Below are positions 22,291 to 34,748 of a stretch of DNA of 64,000 nucleotides, one piece after another. Within the stretch, counting starts at the first letter, position 1. Every line of letters starts with the position of its first letter. Source of the stretch: Smallanthus sonchifolius (lineage: Eukaryota; Streptophyta; Magnoliopsida; Asterales; Asteraceae); contig JAKNSE010000034.1 of NCBI GenBank assembly GCA_023525975.1, forward strand, positions 1,178,001 through 1,242,000. The letters are read 5' to 3'. The position numbers and the translations under genes are program-made. Below the pieces are notes generated by a model, which had not been told where the DNA came from, searched no databases, and worked only from the letters and a program-made list of their open reading frames with translations.

Positions 22291-24629
22291 TGGTATTACT
22301 TCTTCTTATTACATATTTTAATTTTTATATGATTGCCTCCTTCAGAGGCTAAATCTTTAAGTGTTGATATGCCATGATAATTTGAACAAGAGAAAAAAAA
22401 AGTATAAAATTGAAAATGTTTTGAAATAGAATTTAGACAGGTTAAGGACAAAATAGTATTATAAGGTGGTGGTTGAATTCTTGGGGACCTTGAAGCCCAT
22501 CTTACCATGTATTCACAAACATCTAAAGTCAAGTTGGTACACGTGATTAGATCTTAATGATTTTTAAACTAACAACTAATCACTTAACACTTAAAATAGT
22601 CATCCACGTATTGTAACAAGGAGATGTTTTACCATCTTCAAACACATCTATATTGCAACCTTCCATGGTCAACCTAGAGGTTAATGTGGTTTATTACAAA
22701 GGACAGAGAGGATAAATTTAGGGTAAAATACAAAAAAACACAGCAATTTCACAGGTGTCTGGTCCAACCGGTTTTAACAAAAAAAAAATTAGATTAGACC
22801 GATAACTATCGTTTCAAGAAACGACAAATCAAACTCAGCCGAGTTAGCTCGACCGGCCAGGCGACTTAACGGTTTGGATTGAAGGCTTGAGCCGATATTT
22901 ATTTTTTATTTTTAAAATTTTTTAGTTTGTATTTAAAATATTTAAAATAGTAAAGACGATTTATGGTTATAATATACAAATAACATTTAACGCCAAACTA
23001 GGTCTATATACCGGTTAGTCTATACGTAGTGGCATCATGAGAAGGGGTGTGGGTGATGTTGCACCATGAGGGGCTTGACACACCACGTCGGTGTGTCGTG
23101 AGAAGGGCGTTGGGCATCTCTCCGTGAGCCCATCCACTTTCTAGTTTTTTAATTATAATAATAATTAGTTTAGAATTTAATTTGATATTTATCAAATAAC
23201 TTGTGTTCGGTAATTATTTAAAAAAAAAGCTAAATACGTAGTATTGCTTATTTTTTTTTTCTTGAACATGCCGGTATAAATTTTAACAAAAATGAGGTTG
23301 TTGTAAAAAAAAATATTTTTTGTCTCGTAAATGGTTTTGACACGTGTTTGAAAAAAATGAAAGAAAAAAAATACTATGGATATAAAACTATTTTTCGTAA
23401 AAAATTAGTACTATTTTTAAATAAATATTTACAAAAAAATATATATAATTATAAAGAAAATAATGTTAATGATTAGGTAATTATTACAAAAATAGCTAAC
23501 TTACTAACCACTACACACCCTTAGGGCGTGCGGTGTACTCTGCGTGAAGGAGCCCGTGAGGGCGACCTACGTGAAGGAGCTCGTGAGGGCCTGACCTGCA
23601 TGAAACACCGCACCTCCATGACGTGAGGGGGGCATGAGCAACTTCTTTGGTATCTCTCTCTCACACACACACACTACAATCACACTACTCAAATAATTCT
23701 TACTCACTTGATATATCATATACCAAGTGAGAATGGTGTAAGTAACCAAACCAGGAGACGTGAGCGTCCACGTGACAAAAAAAATACTCTCGCTTGAGGC
23801 TCACTTACCTTGGTATACACCATGCCTTTAATGAGTGTGAGGGTGACTAAACTGGCAAAGTTACCGTCTTTGTGTCGCCTACATGACGGCTCTTTTTATC
23901 CGTACTGACTTGACTACTAGACCACTACAAAGTCTTATAAGTTTTAAACTGGATTCAACCGTTTACTGTCAAAACTGAACCGTAAACCAACCTTAAACCT
24001 TAAACCCTTTTAAATTTCAAATCGTACAAATCGGCTCCTTGTTTGAACTTTGAATGCTCTAAGACTGTACGTAATGGGAGGGTGAGAAGAGGGGCGTGGT
24101 GCCACCTCACCCACCACGGGCGTGAAAAACCGTGCCGGACCCGGGTGGGTGGGGGTGAGTGGGGCAAGGTGGTGACGCTCACAGGGGTGAGAAGGGGTTA
24201 CACACACAAACATTACAAGTCTCTCTCACAAGTCTCTCTCTCACACACACATTAACAATCTTTCACCTTCACCCACACCATTACAAACCTAGGTGAGGGC
24301 GTGGGTAAATAAGGCTCTGGTCTACGTGACGTCTACGTGGCATCAAAAATCCACCTTCACCCTACAATTACACATAACCTAACTCGGTGTGCTAATGCAA
24401 TCATGACATCATGGCGGGGTCCGATGCATGTCATTTAATGGTTAACAATTGCCGTAAGCTATACAGTTTCCATTTCCTCTAACAGAAATCAAAATCATCA
24501 CTCTCACTGTGTGTTTTTGTGCGTGTAAAGCCTTTCAATCTTGATTCCTCAATCACACGATCTACAGTTTTCAATTGGATCGTCGAAGTTGTTCGCTTCT
24601 TTATCATAATTCAATAGCCGGATCGGATT
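22291..24629. other. Gene-free region with decayed repeats
   Basis: No coding gene was recognised. GTG- and CCC-rich patches at 22990-23120, 23520-23640 and 24065-24210 share phrases such as GTGAGAAGGGG and look like remnants of MITE-type elements. The last 200 bases hold the presumed promoter and 5' untranslated region of the F-box gene, with CT-rich stretches at about 24490-24600. Confidence 0.5.
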
Positions 24630-26405
24630 ATGGAAGCCAACTATGAGGAATTGCCGGAGGAAATCTGGGAGCTAATATTGAACCGATTAGGCGATGATCA
24701 TCACTCGGAATTCGAATCACTTTCATTAGTAAGCAAACGATTGTTGTCGTTAACTGATCGCCTCCGTCTCCGCTTCACCGTCGTCGATCCGACGTATTTC
24801 ATTCACGGTACTATTTGTCGATTCATTTACCGATTCAAAAACCTAAAAACCCTAGATCTTAGCAAATTAAAAAACGGTTATGTCGAAACTGCAATTCGTG
24901 AGATTGCTCGCTCATCTGTTGCTTTGAATTTGGAAATTCTAGATATCTCTAATCACGATTCGGTTCCGATTGAAAGCTTAAAGGAGTTAGGGTTAAGTAA
25001 TCGGAAAATTAAGGTGTTGAAATGTGCAAATGTTCTTAAACTGCGTGATGTGGATTTGATAGCTATTTCTAAATTCCATCCAGATCTGGAAGAATTAGAT
25101 ATTAGTTCTCCTCGTAATAAATTTGAAATTGATGCATGGCGTAGTTATAGCATAAGTGAAATTATGATAACTGATGCTGGAATTGAGGGCTTGTCATGTG
25201 GTCTGAGAAATATTGTCAAAATTAACATCTCTATGAATCCTCTTCTTACAGACAAGTCCCTTTTTGATCTGTCTTCGAATTGCTTGCGTTTGGAAGAGAT
25301 ATCATTTTCAAGATGCATTATGATTACAATGAAAGGTGTCCGATTTATGCTGCATAATAGCCCTAATCTGACATCAATCTCCATGTGTCTCATTTCTAAT
25401 ATTCATGGAACTGATTCTCTTTTCGTCAACCCTGTTACCTCGGGCAGACGTTTATCCAGTCTTCATTTCAATGATTCTGATATTTCTGATGAGTTCCTCA
25501 ACTCAATTGTAAAAGCGCGTGTACCATTGAAGAGTGTCGCTCTTTCTGATAGCTGTAATTACTCCATTGATGGGCTTTCAAGCTTCCTGCACATGTATCA
25601 CTCCCTTAAGTTTTTAGATCTTACTAAAAACAACCATCTATGTGACAATTCTGTTATAGCTGTATCTCAGTATCTTCGTGATCTTGTTTCAGTAAAGCTC
25701 AATTTCTGTCATAAGCTAACGAGCAAATCATTGTGTGCTCTCATCATCAACTGTTCGGTTCTTGAACACGCTGAAATGGAACATACAAGTCTGGGCAAGA
25801 AAGAAGATCAAGATACGTTTATGAACGTTTTGAACGGCGGACACGCAAAATCATCAAGTATGAAGTCATTAAACTTGGGATGGAATTCACATCTGACTGA
25901 TGAATGCCTTTTAAAGATTACTTTGGTTTGCCCCAACTTAAAGCAGCTTGAAGTGCGCGTGTGTTCAGGTATTACATGGTCCATAGGTGAGATCTTGAAA
26001 AGTTGTCCTGAGATTCAGCATTTGAGCATACAGGATTGCAGTGGGGTCAAGAATATAGGATTAAAGATTGAACCTTTGAGGTTAAAGAAGCTGTATATGG
26101 CTAGATCAGGCGTGAATGATGAAGGGTTAGTTGGAATAGCGGTTAGATGTAATGAGCTTGTGAAGATAGATCTTGAAGGTTGTCAGCATGTGACCACAAG
26201 TGCGGTTAAGTTTATGGTTAAGAATTGTGAGAAGTTGAAGGAGGTTAATTTGATGGGGTGTCTTAATTTACATGTGTTTATCGTTGATTGGATGGTTCAT
26301 ACAAGGCCGTCGTTGAGGAAACTGGTCCCGCCTTCTTATGCTGTTACTACAGAAAGCCAACGGCAGCTTATGTTGAGACATGGATGCCTAGTCTGTGATA
26401 AGTAG
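24630..26405 (+). CDS. F-box/LRR-repeat protein (591 aa)
   Basis: Intronless. An F-box occupies residues about 6-45 (LPEEIWELILNRLGDDHH ... LSLVSKRLLSLTDRLR), which binds SKP1 in an SCF ubiquitin ligase. About 18 leucine-rich repeats of the cysteine-containing type run from residue 70 to 560, for example LKTLDLSKL, LRLEEISFSRC and LVKIDLEGC; these form the substrate-binding solenoid. The end (LMLRHGCLVCDK) is short and has no extra domain. The start is the first ATG after stops in all frames, followed at once by the F-box. The target is unknown. It resembles FBL-type proteins of the general C3 plant group rather than TIR1/COI1, since the hormone-pocket features of those are not seen. An AATAAA-like signal lies near 26577. 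Confidence 0.92.
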   Translation: MEANYEELPEEIWELILNRLGDDHHSEFESLSLVSKRLLSLTDRLRLRFTVVDPTYFIHGTICRFIYRFKNLKTLDLSKLKNGYVETAIREIARSSVALNLEILDISNHDSVPIESLKELGLSNRKIKVLKCANVLKLRDVDLIAISKFHPDLEELDISSPRNKFEIDAWRSYSISEIMITDAGIEGLSCGLRNIVKINISMNPLLTDKSLFDLSSNCLRLEEISFSRCIMITMKGVRFMLHNSPNLTSISMCLISNIHGTDSLFVNPVTSGRRLSSLHFNDSDISDEFLNSIVKARVPLKSVALSDSCNYSIDGLSSFLHMYHSLKFLDLTKNNHLCDNSVIAVSQYLRDLVSVKLNFCHKLTSKSLCALIINCSVLEHAEMEHTSLGKKEDQDTFMNVLNGGHAKSSSMKSLNLGWNSHLTDECLLKITLVCPNLKQLEVRVCSGITWSIGEILKSCPEIQHLSIQDCSGVKNIGLKIEPLRLKKLYMARSGVNDEGLVGIAVRCNELVKIDLEGCQHVTTSAVKFMVKNCEKLKEVNLMGCLNLHVFIVDWMVHTRPSLRKLVPPSYAVTTESQRQLMLRHGCLVCDK

Positions 26406-26929
26406 TTGTGTTTATAACCGAGTTGATCTGGATGCTGCTTATTGCTAGGTTTGGATATCAAATGTATTCCCTTTGTATATAGTCTCGTCTTGTTTTGTAA
26501 TTAGATCAACTTCAGTAACCCTTTGTGTGTATGTAATTGTAAATTAGTGTTTCCTTTCAATTTTTATAAAGAAATTAATAAATCAGACTTTTATGGTTTT
26601 ATTATAGTTATTAGTTATACGTGTAGAGATATTTGTTCAATACATAGCCAATTTTAGTGGTCATATTGTTTTAAATGTGACACATACGTGATTATTTACC
26701 CTGCATAACCATATATCATTCTCTCTACCAAACCAAACCAGCTCACCTCTGAATATATTAGAATCACAACTAAAACATGTCAAATATATGGTTGGATTGA
26801 AATACAGTTAATTTGGTACGAGTCGAAACATTCCTCATTGGCATGCTAACGCTTATCAACCCGTTTTTATTCTACTCGAGTTGGCTTGAAATAAAAAACA
26901 AAAGGCACAAATAAAACATATAGTGAATT

Positions 26930-29900
26930 TTAAGCTTTGTAATCGGCGCTGTCCCGAAGACCAAGTTCTGAGAGACAAAAGCAATACGAATCCCAATCGG
27001 TTCTTCTAAGGTACTTCAATAGTTTCTTCCTTTTCTGCACCATAGCTTGTAAACCCTTTCGAGAGTGCTTATCCTGCACCATTTTCCATCCATTTCAGCT
27101 TAACCACAAATAACACAATCACACTAGCTCTAGTAAACAAAAATATCTCTGAATTTGTGCATTAGATTATATTTTCTTGAATTTTTTAGGTCCCTAAACT
27201 TATAAAAACTCACAAAAAAAGGCCTTTATATGAAGTTTAGGGATTTGACCATGTAAAAAACAAGGACCTATTTGTTGAGACTTTATAAGTTTAGGGACTA
27301 ATCATGTAAAAAGAAAGAAATAAATGTTAAAAATAAAGTCTGGGGCTCTTTTTGTTGAAAATTCCAGTTAGGGGATTTAATCATTTAAAAGTAGAAGTCA
27401 TTTGACACACTAACATGTGTGTAAATTTAGTAAAACTTCATAGGTTCTTTTTGACATTTACTTTTACATAAAACTAACGAGTCTATAATTCTAAAAATTT
27501 ACTGGTAACACGATGCAACAGGCTGGAGTTACAAAATATGTTATGCCGGTTACCTTTTTGTGTAGAACAGTAGCGAGGTGCTTGATCTTTGTTGTGAGTT
27601 GTGCCACTGAAAATGGTAAAAAGATAAACTGATTAAGAACGAATACAGACATTGGCAGTAACAAAACAAGATTTGGTTAACTACGCCAAAATGCATCCAA
27701 CCTGACACCTATCATAACCATGTGCATCAAACTTCAAAAACTAAACTTTGATGTAGCGAACTTTCTAAAATAACAGTTTAATGTATACACTATCCAGACT
27801 CACAAGTTGCCTGTAACTCACTTACAAAGGACGTGTGAACTTCAATGACTGATTATAACTTGCTTATGCGGCTTCACGTATGTGATGACTAGTTTGCATT
27901 GTTGATAATGGTGTAAAATGACAGGAAAAAAAGTTTTACCCCTTTTGAAACTCTGTCCAGTGATGATACAGTGAGGGGCGCTATATAAAAAGATACAAGA
28001 ACTATTGAGCTCAGTAGGAGTTATCCGAGATGCTCTTGAAAAGCAATGTGATTGTCAGACTCGAGGAAACCGATGAAGGTCAAACAAATGGAACAAACCT
28101 CCAACACCATTCACACCCCTAACCGCCCCCTAAATTATAAATATAGTACTAAACTTTAACCGGTGCCATGTCATCAAAGTTGGATGCATTTTGGTGCAAG
28201 TTGGATACATTTACCAGTGGCACATCATCACCCAGAAGTTTCAGGTCATTGGATGCATTAAATGGAAACTTTTGAACATTCGTTACATTAAAACTGATTT
28301 TTTTTTTAAGTTTGTTACACACAGCTACAATAAATGTTAAAAGTTACATTTTGGTGCAATTAACCCTAACAAAAATTTTACTGTAAAAAATAAAACCATC
28401 CCTAAAATGAAAAATAGCATTTAGGTACAACAAGTTTCTAAGAGACCATGTGTTCTAAGGCAAGAAAGAAAAAGAAAGTCAATTGCACAAGTTAAGAAAC
28501 GCATAAAAGAAATGTTTAAGACATATGAAAGAACACTAAGAAATAAGAAGATAAGAGCCACCATGGAAATTAACCTCCAAATGACCAGAAACCTCGAACC
28601 TAAATACAAACCTGAACCTAACCTCGTTTTGCAGTCGATCTACACTTTGGTTGGTGTAAGCTCTTAACAAATCTCTCAGGCAGATAATGTTAATGGATTC
28701 AAAACAAGTCTTTATATTCTTAATATTATATTATTATTAGTTGCGTAACCGTGACTCAGATGACATATTAAATTAGTGCAGAAAGCATAAGTAACAAAAT
28801 TCATAATACACAAACATAACAACCAGAATGCAGAAAAAAAAGTGATATCGTTCTGTTCCATACCTTGAACACGAGCTGATCCACAGTCTGATTCAGAAAT
28901 CTTGAATTTCTCCCTTACACTTTTAAGTTCAAGCTTTTGTTTCTCTGCAGATGACATATGATCTGGATAGAAATACTGTCCAGAACAACATAAATTCAAA
29001 ATGTTTAATTCATCAACTACATCATTCAAATAGAAAAACCATTGCAAAGAATGAAGAACTTGCCTTTTCAACTAAGGTCTCCTTTGGAGGATGTAACTTA
29101 TACTTAGGAGTATTATCGAGTATATAGCTTGAAACTGCAAAAGTATATAAAAGTTTTTGTGAGATTAAGATATAGCAAACTAAAGAGCAACTACTAATAT
29201 AAATGAAATTAACTTAATACTACTTATGGCACGAGAGGGACGTTCATTTCAAAACCAATAATATGTTAGAACTGCAAGAACCATATAATACACATGTACA
29301 CATTGTTTTGAACATGAAGCGTAAAGCAGTTACGTAACCGCCACATTTTCTCAATCCAACCGCTTTGATCATCTTCTATGCACTATGCAAACGTATATTA
29401 ATATTATTGGTTATGAAATGATCACGATAACAGCACGTAAATTGCTACCTGAATTATTGATCAAAGTCTCATTGAAATGAAATCAAAATACCTGGTTTCG
29501 CCTTCTCTTTCTCCTTCTTATTCTCATCATGCATCTTAATAAGGCTCTGCCGTAAGGGACCAAATGTCAAATTGCTTAAGTTGTCCATCTTCATCTCCAT
29601 CTCCTTTTCGTCCATTTCCCGGAGCAATCGCAGCCTCTCGTTCAACTCCTCCAGAGAAAACTTAGCCTTCTTATTCGCTGGCCTCAGATTCCTCAACTTC
29701 TTCCCCATCTCCACATTGGTATACGTCCTAGCAAACTCAGAACTCGTCTCATCCGATGCTAAGCCCTCCTTAATTTTCGCGGTAAATTTCGGCATCGCCT
29801 CGTTCAATCTCCTTGATCTCAAATTCGGATCCAGGCCAAGTTTAGCGAGCGGTGACCTCCGAGGAGCATTTTCAGGTTGTGGCTGTGACAGAGTCCGCGG

Positions 29901-30380
29901 TACGGACTTTAAACTCATGCGGATTGCCTTCAGAGATTCCGATCCAATTTTTATAGACTCGGTGCTTTGGTCGGTATCGGCTTTCGGCGTTACATTCCGC
30001 TTGTAAAGCTCCTGGAACGAGATACTCGGTGCGGAGGGCTGAGGTGGTGGTACGGAGGTCCGGCGACGGAACTCCGAGAGGTTTTTATGGATTTCTTCTA
30101 GGGAAGGCACCTTTCGAGTCGGATCTGCACGAGTGCTAGGGTTAGAGTTGAAGAACGACCGCGGACGTGTATGCTGAGGCGACGGCGCTGTTTGTTTGAG
30201 GCTCGCTTTCACATCACTGAAAGAAAATGGTGATTGTGAAGGTGTGGGTCGATTTTGACCATTGTCATCAGAATTTGAAGATGAGGATGAGTAGAATCGG
30301 ACGCCGGAAGTAGCATTTTGAAGGAGGAATCGGTGGTGTCTGTTGGGACGAAAATGAAGGAAAATCGCCGTCGCCACCAT
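26930..30380 (-). CDS. Organellar ribosomal protein S15 (uS15) family, 422 aa
   Basis: Five exons on the minus strand: 29492-30380, 29064-29134, 28864-28975, 27554-27606 and 26930-27073, totalling 1269 nt. The N-terminus (residues 1-40) is Arg/Ser-rich and poor in acids, like a mitochondrial presequence. Residues about 40-330 are a long, low-complexity extension (Pro, Ser, Lys/Glu helices). The C-terminal 90 residues are the S15 rRNA-binding domain: SESDCGSARVQVAQLT, IKHLATVLHKKDKHSRKGLQ, RRKKLLKYLRR, DWDSYC. It should bind 16S-type rRNA early in small-subunit assembly. Length and the long N-terminal extension match the plant mitochondrial-type S15 (Arabidopsis At1g15810-like, from memory). 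The intron after exon 2 uses a GC donor (AAG|GCAAGT). No defect is seen. Confidence 0.92.
27186..27302. repeat. Short inverted repeat in an S15 intron
   Basis: GGTCCCTAAACTTATAA on the left is mirrored by TTATAAGTTTAGGGAC at 27284-27300. It could fold as a hairpin in the transcript and looks like a small MITE remnant. Confidence 0.45.
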
Positions 30381-32348
30381 TGGAGACGCTATCAGATTCT
30401 TGGTGTTTCAGAAACCCTAGGGGGAGAAGTAAGCAATTCATTACCAAAAGAAAATAAGAAATAAAAATTAAAAATAAAATAAAAAAGTTATATAACTTAT
30501 AAATAATTTCGTAAAGGTTAGAAACTCAGTGTATTACACGTGTTGAATAAATACAATATTATAACACTTATTAATAAAGATTTACATATTAAAACGATAA
30601 AAACATGTTGATTTTCTAAACAACTTTCTCGTATTTAGCAACTTTGTCTGATCCACCTTTAAAGCGGCCTCACAAAAGAGAAAACACTTTGTAATTAAAT
30701 CTCCAGCTTTAAATGTTCTAAGTAGGTAGTAATAATATTTTTGGTTAATAGCATATAGAAGTTTTTCTTTCTTATAAATTTATAAATTTAGAGAGCGCAT
30801 TTAACCAAATAATAAGAGATTGCTATCACGACATGGACCAAATGTATTGGTATTTACCAAAAGAAATAGGCGCATGAAGGAAGAATACCAGGCTTACATT
30901 TTAGTACATGTATGTATCAACTTATTTTGATAAGATTAAATCCTAAGTATAGTGATTACTTTTGGCCTCCTCCCCCGATGACACTCTTTATCCTAAAAGC
31001 ATGGATTACTACAAAACAAGAAAAATGTGATATCAATGTCACTTGATGTTAACTTTGATCACCATGGTAACAAAACAATATATAACCACAAAAGGTAGAG
31101 ATGTTATGGGCAACATCCACATCAAAATGTTGAAAATGTACAAAATATGAATGTTGATTGTAATGAGTTGTTACCTAATTTAAAAATAATTTAGCCAATA
31201 TTCCCTCTGATATGCTTTCTCCGAGAATGCGTAGATAAGAGGTTAAGAGCCTTGTAATTTATAAACCTTAGATATGCAACTTTACATTTATAAAAAAAAG
31301 GCAAGAAAACTCAACTCTTTTAAACTAACAACAAACTAGACGTATAACATCATAGCCAGATTCCACATCGACGTGGATAAAAGAGAAGTTGAGTTCATAA
31401 AAAATGTCTCGTCTTAAATATCACCAACGCGTTTAGGAACAATGGTTGTGGATGACAATAGAACTCCATAGTTAAACGTGCTCAGGTGATACTTTAGAGA
31501 AGTACCGGGATGGGATACATCCCATGAAGTCTCCACACGGGCAATCAAAAGCAAATATGTGAGTTCTTTGTGGGCAAAATGGAAATATTGGATTATATGT
31601 GAGATGTATACCCTATCATTTATCGCCGTGTATCATGAAAACCTTGTATATGAGTAGCATCAGTTGTGCTATGACCTTTTGATAAGTTAATAGAGTTACA
31701 CAACACCGTTCACATGGTTAACCTTACGAACTAATCAAAATAGTGATTGATCTTGTGATTTGAATGAGCTCTATGATATGCTTGGATCATCATCATCACA
31801 AGTTAAATACCATCGATTCATATCGATCTATGAGTCTTTACGTGCTTAGATGAGTTATGAATATTGGATTATAGACGTATTTAAACTTCACTAATTAAAT
31901 AGGAACATTAATAGTTAGTTACTTGAATATTACGTAGAATATACGAGTTAGGTTCGTATACGAACTGGATTTTATCAGCAAAAACGCACATGCAATTTAT
32001 ACACGATGAAAATGTGATACACGAAATTAGTTTCACATACAATAAGATTTTAAACAAGTGCTTCATGTATTAGAAAAAAGGATACACGAGTGAATTTGGT
32101 CATTGGTGGATCCAGACTTTTTTTATGATGGGGCAAAAATGGGTCGAGTCAAAATAAATTAGGTCAAAATGGGTTGGGTTAAAACAATTCATACTTATTT
32201 AATTAACAATCATACATGTATTTAAACAAAAAGTTAATTGAGTAACCATAATATTAAACCATAAGCAAGAAAACAAAATACATTTGTAAACCAACAATAA
32301 GAAAAAAAAACACTCGTTGAACAAAAATAAGAAAACTACACATAACAT
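30381..32348. other. Gene-free spacer upstream of the S15 gene
   Basis: AT-rich. No ORF with recognisable content, RNA gene or repeat was identified. The first few hundred bases should contain the S15 promoter. Confidence 0.5.
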
Positions 32349-33365
32349 GTTTTTTTTAACGGCGAATATTGAATGTTATTACGTCACACCCCCATCACAT
32401 GAGAGATTCTCGTCCAACTTCGGCCAATATGTTGTCTTAACCAGACCCACTTGGCGTCAGAGTTGGAGAGCATTCAAGGAAAAATCTCACCCAATACGGC
32501 CCCTTCCGGGCTTGAGGGAGAGCCGAGGCTCGAACCTTGGATCGACGTGGGTAGAACCCAGGTGCATCAGCCTAAACTAGCCCTCATTTGCATGCCGCAA
32601 AAACTAATGTGAAGGGCATGGATTAGGGTTGTAAACGAACTGAACGTTCAGCGAACAGTTTATGAACCGTGTGGCGGGAAGTTCGTTTACGTTCGTTCGT
32701 TTAATAAATGAACGAACATGAACAAGAAATTTCATTCGATTAACTAAATGAACGAACATGAACAGATGTCTCGTTCGTTCAGTTGTGTTCGTGAACGTTC
32801 GGTAATCTGTTCGTGAACGTTCGATAAGTTGTTCGTAAACGTTCGTTCATTTACGTTCGTTTATGTTTGTTCATTTTCATTTGTTAAAAATGTTCATTAA
32901 GATTTTTGTATATTTCAGTTTTATTTTATCTAAACATTTTATATTCTTTAATTTTTAATTTTTTTATTACCCTAACAACTAACTAAGTAAAGTAGGAAAC
33001 CATATTCTCATTTATGCGTCATTTCCCTATCCACTATTACTCGATTAGGGCTTCTAAGTTCTCAATCCTAAATAATGTAAGCTTCCCTTAATCCTAAATC
33101 ATGTAAGCATTATGATTGACGTCAAAAGTCCTAAACAGCGTTTCGTTCGGTAACGTTCGTGAACAAACCCATTTCCTTAATGAACGAACACGAACATAAA
33201 ATTTTGTTCGGTTAGTGTTCGTGAACAAGTTCAATGCTTAACGAACGAACACGAACAAGGCTTCGTTCGGTTCGGTTCAGTTCGTTTACAGCCTAGCAAG
33301 GATTGAACCTGGGTCACTATGAATACCAGATCTCTCCCTTACTATTCCACCACTAGCTCATTAAC
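32349..33365 (-). mobile_element. SINE family B, copy 1, split by a hAT-type MITE
   Basis: Read on the minus strand: a tRNA-like head (33296-33365, B box GGTTCAATCC), the body (32358-32616), then CGCCGTT and a poly(A) tail (T run at 32350-32357). It is flanked by CACATAACAT on both sides (32339-32348, 33366-33375), a 10-bp target duplication. Without the nested MITE it is about 337 bp, matching copy 2. Body and head match copies at 34366-34696 and 55748-56276. Confidence 0.85.
32625..33296. mobile_element. hAT-type MITE nested in SINE copy 1
   Basis: About 670 bp with inverted ends GG(T/C)TGTAAACGAACTGAAC, filled with short GAACGTTCG and CGAACACGAAC repeats. Flanked by 8-bp duplications CATGGATT (32617-32624) and CAAGGATT (33297-33304) with one mismatch; 8 bp is the hAT length. 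Confidence 0.8.
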
Positions 33366-33375
33366 CACATAACAT

Positions 33376-34349
33376 ATATACTTAATTTAATTAGTTATTA
33401 TTAATACCTTTAATGAAATAACTCGAGGGTTATTCAAAATTCAAATAAAACTAAAATGTTTAAGTTATACCTTTATTTGGATTAAAGAGGAGAAATGTGA
33501 AATTTGAAACTTATTTTCAAAATTATATGATGTTTTTTTCTAACTGTCCTCTTTATAATGACAATATTACCCCTTAAATCTTGAAAAAGACTCCATTAAA
33601 TAAGACAATATTACCCTTTTAATTTTTCAAAGCGTCCCATAAAAATATAATAATGCTCCTAAGTTTTTCAAATTACTATTACTAAGAAACTTTAAAGGAT
33701 AACTCCTTAAGAATAGTAATTTTTTTTACTTTTGTCACATAAGTTTCTTTATTTATAGATGAGAGAATCACTTCTTCTCCCCAATTTGATCAAATGAAAA
33801 AACTCATCCAAACTTTATAAAATGTCAGTTTGACCTGCTCAAAATTTTAAAAAAATTTAAAGTTTTGAGTTTATCCTTTGCATTATATATATAATATGAT
33901 TTTTCCTTACTAACTTTCGTGTTTCTTTGTTAAGGTAAAACATACAACCAGATATGCAACTACCATGTCAAATTACTCATAAACAATCACTTACTGGTTT
34001 ACAAGGGTATACCATATCATAAAAACAACCAACAAGACATTTTCATGATTTTGTGTTAGAATAAATTTGGGGAAAATACCAAAATGGATATTCTGTCCAT
34101 CTAAATAAAAAAGGCGTTGACTGAATTCAAAGGCTTAGCATGCAAAAACTAAAGGCTTAGCCGTCTTAGTTCCGGCTAAATATCCATTTTGCTATTTTTT
34201 AGAGAATTATATACATTTTGGTATTTTTCTCGGTAAATTTTCCCGATTTTACAATCATTTGTTTATGGGAATATGAAAAAACTTCGTGACAAATTAGACC
34301 CTTGGATTTCCATTTTTGCATAAAACACGCAGTCGAAAGAGAGTAAATT
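33376..34349. other. Gene-free AT-rich spacer
   Basis: Long A/T tracts, no recognisable ORF, RNA gene or repeat boundary. Confidence 0.5.
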
Positions 34350-34365
34350 AGTTGATGAAAAGAAG

Positions 34366-34696
34366 CCAATGAGTTGGTGGTGGAGTGGTAAGGAAGAGAT
34401 ATGGTGTTCATTGTGATCCAAGTTCAATTCATGCTCTTCCCATTAATTTATGAGACATGCAAATGAGGCCTAGTTCTTATGCTGATGTACCAGGGTTTTA
34501 CCCACGATGATCCAGGGTTCGAGTCTCGGCTCTCCCTCAAGCCCGGAAGGTATTGGATGAGATTTTTTCTTGGATACTCTCCAACTCTGACGTCAAGTGA
34601 GCCCGGTTAAAACAACATATTAGGCGTAGTTAGACGAGACTCTCTCATATAACGGGAGATACGACGTCACAACATTCAATATTCGCCGTTAAAAAA
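34366..34696 (+). mobile_element. SINE family B, copy 2, full length (331 bp)
   Basis: Flanked by perfect 16-bp target duplications AGTTGATGAAAAGAAG (34350-34365, 34697-34712), the sign of LINE-driven insertion. The head has an A-box-like TGGTGGAGTGGTAAGG and a B-box-like AGTTCAATTC, 40-50 bases apart as in tRNAs. The body contains a second GGTTCGAGTCTCGG stretch. It ends TTCGCCGTTAAAAAA. No ORF. Confidence 0.9.
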
Positions 34697-34748
34697 AGTT
34701 GATGAAAAGAAGAAGAAAAAGAAAGTAGCATGAAACTGAAAACCATTA

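Noticed and set aside
29572..30006. 144-aa plus-strand ORF
   Set aside because: Antisense shadow of S15 exon 1.
34366..34440. Possible tRNA gene
   Set aside because: It is the head of a 331-bp SINE bounded by 16-bp target duplications.
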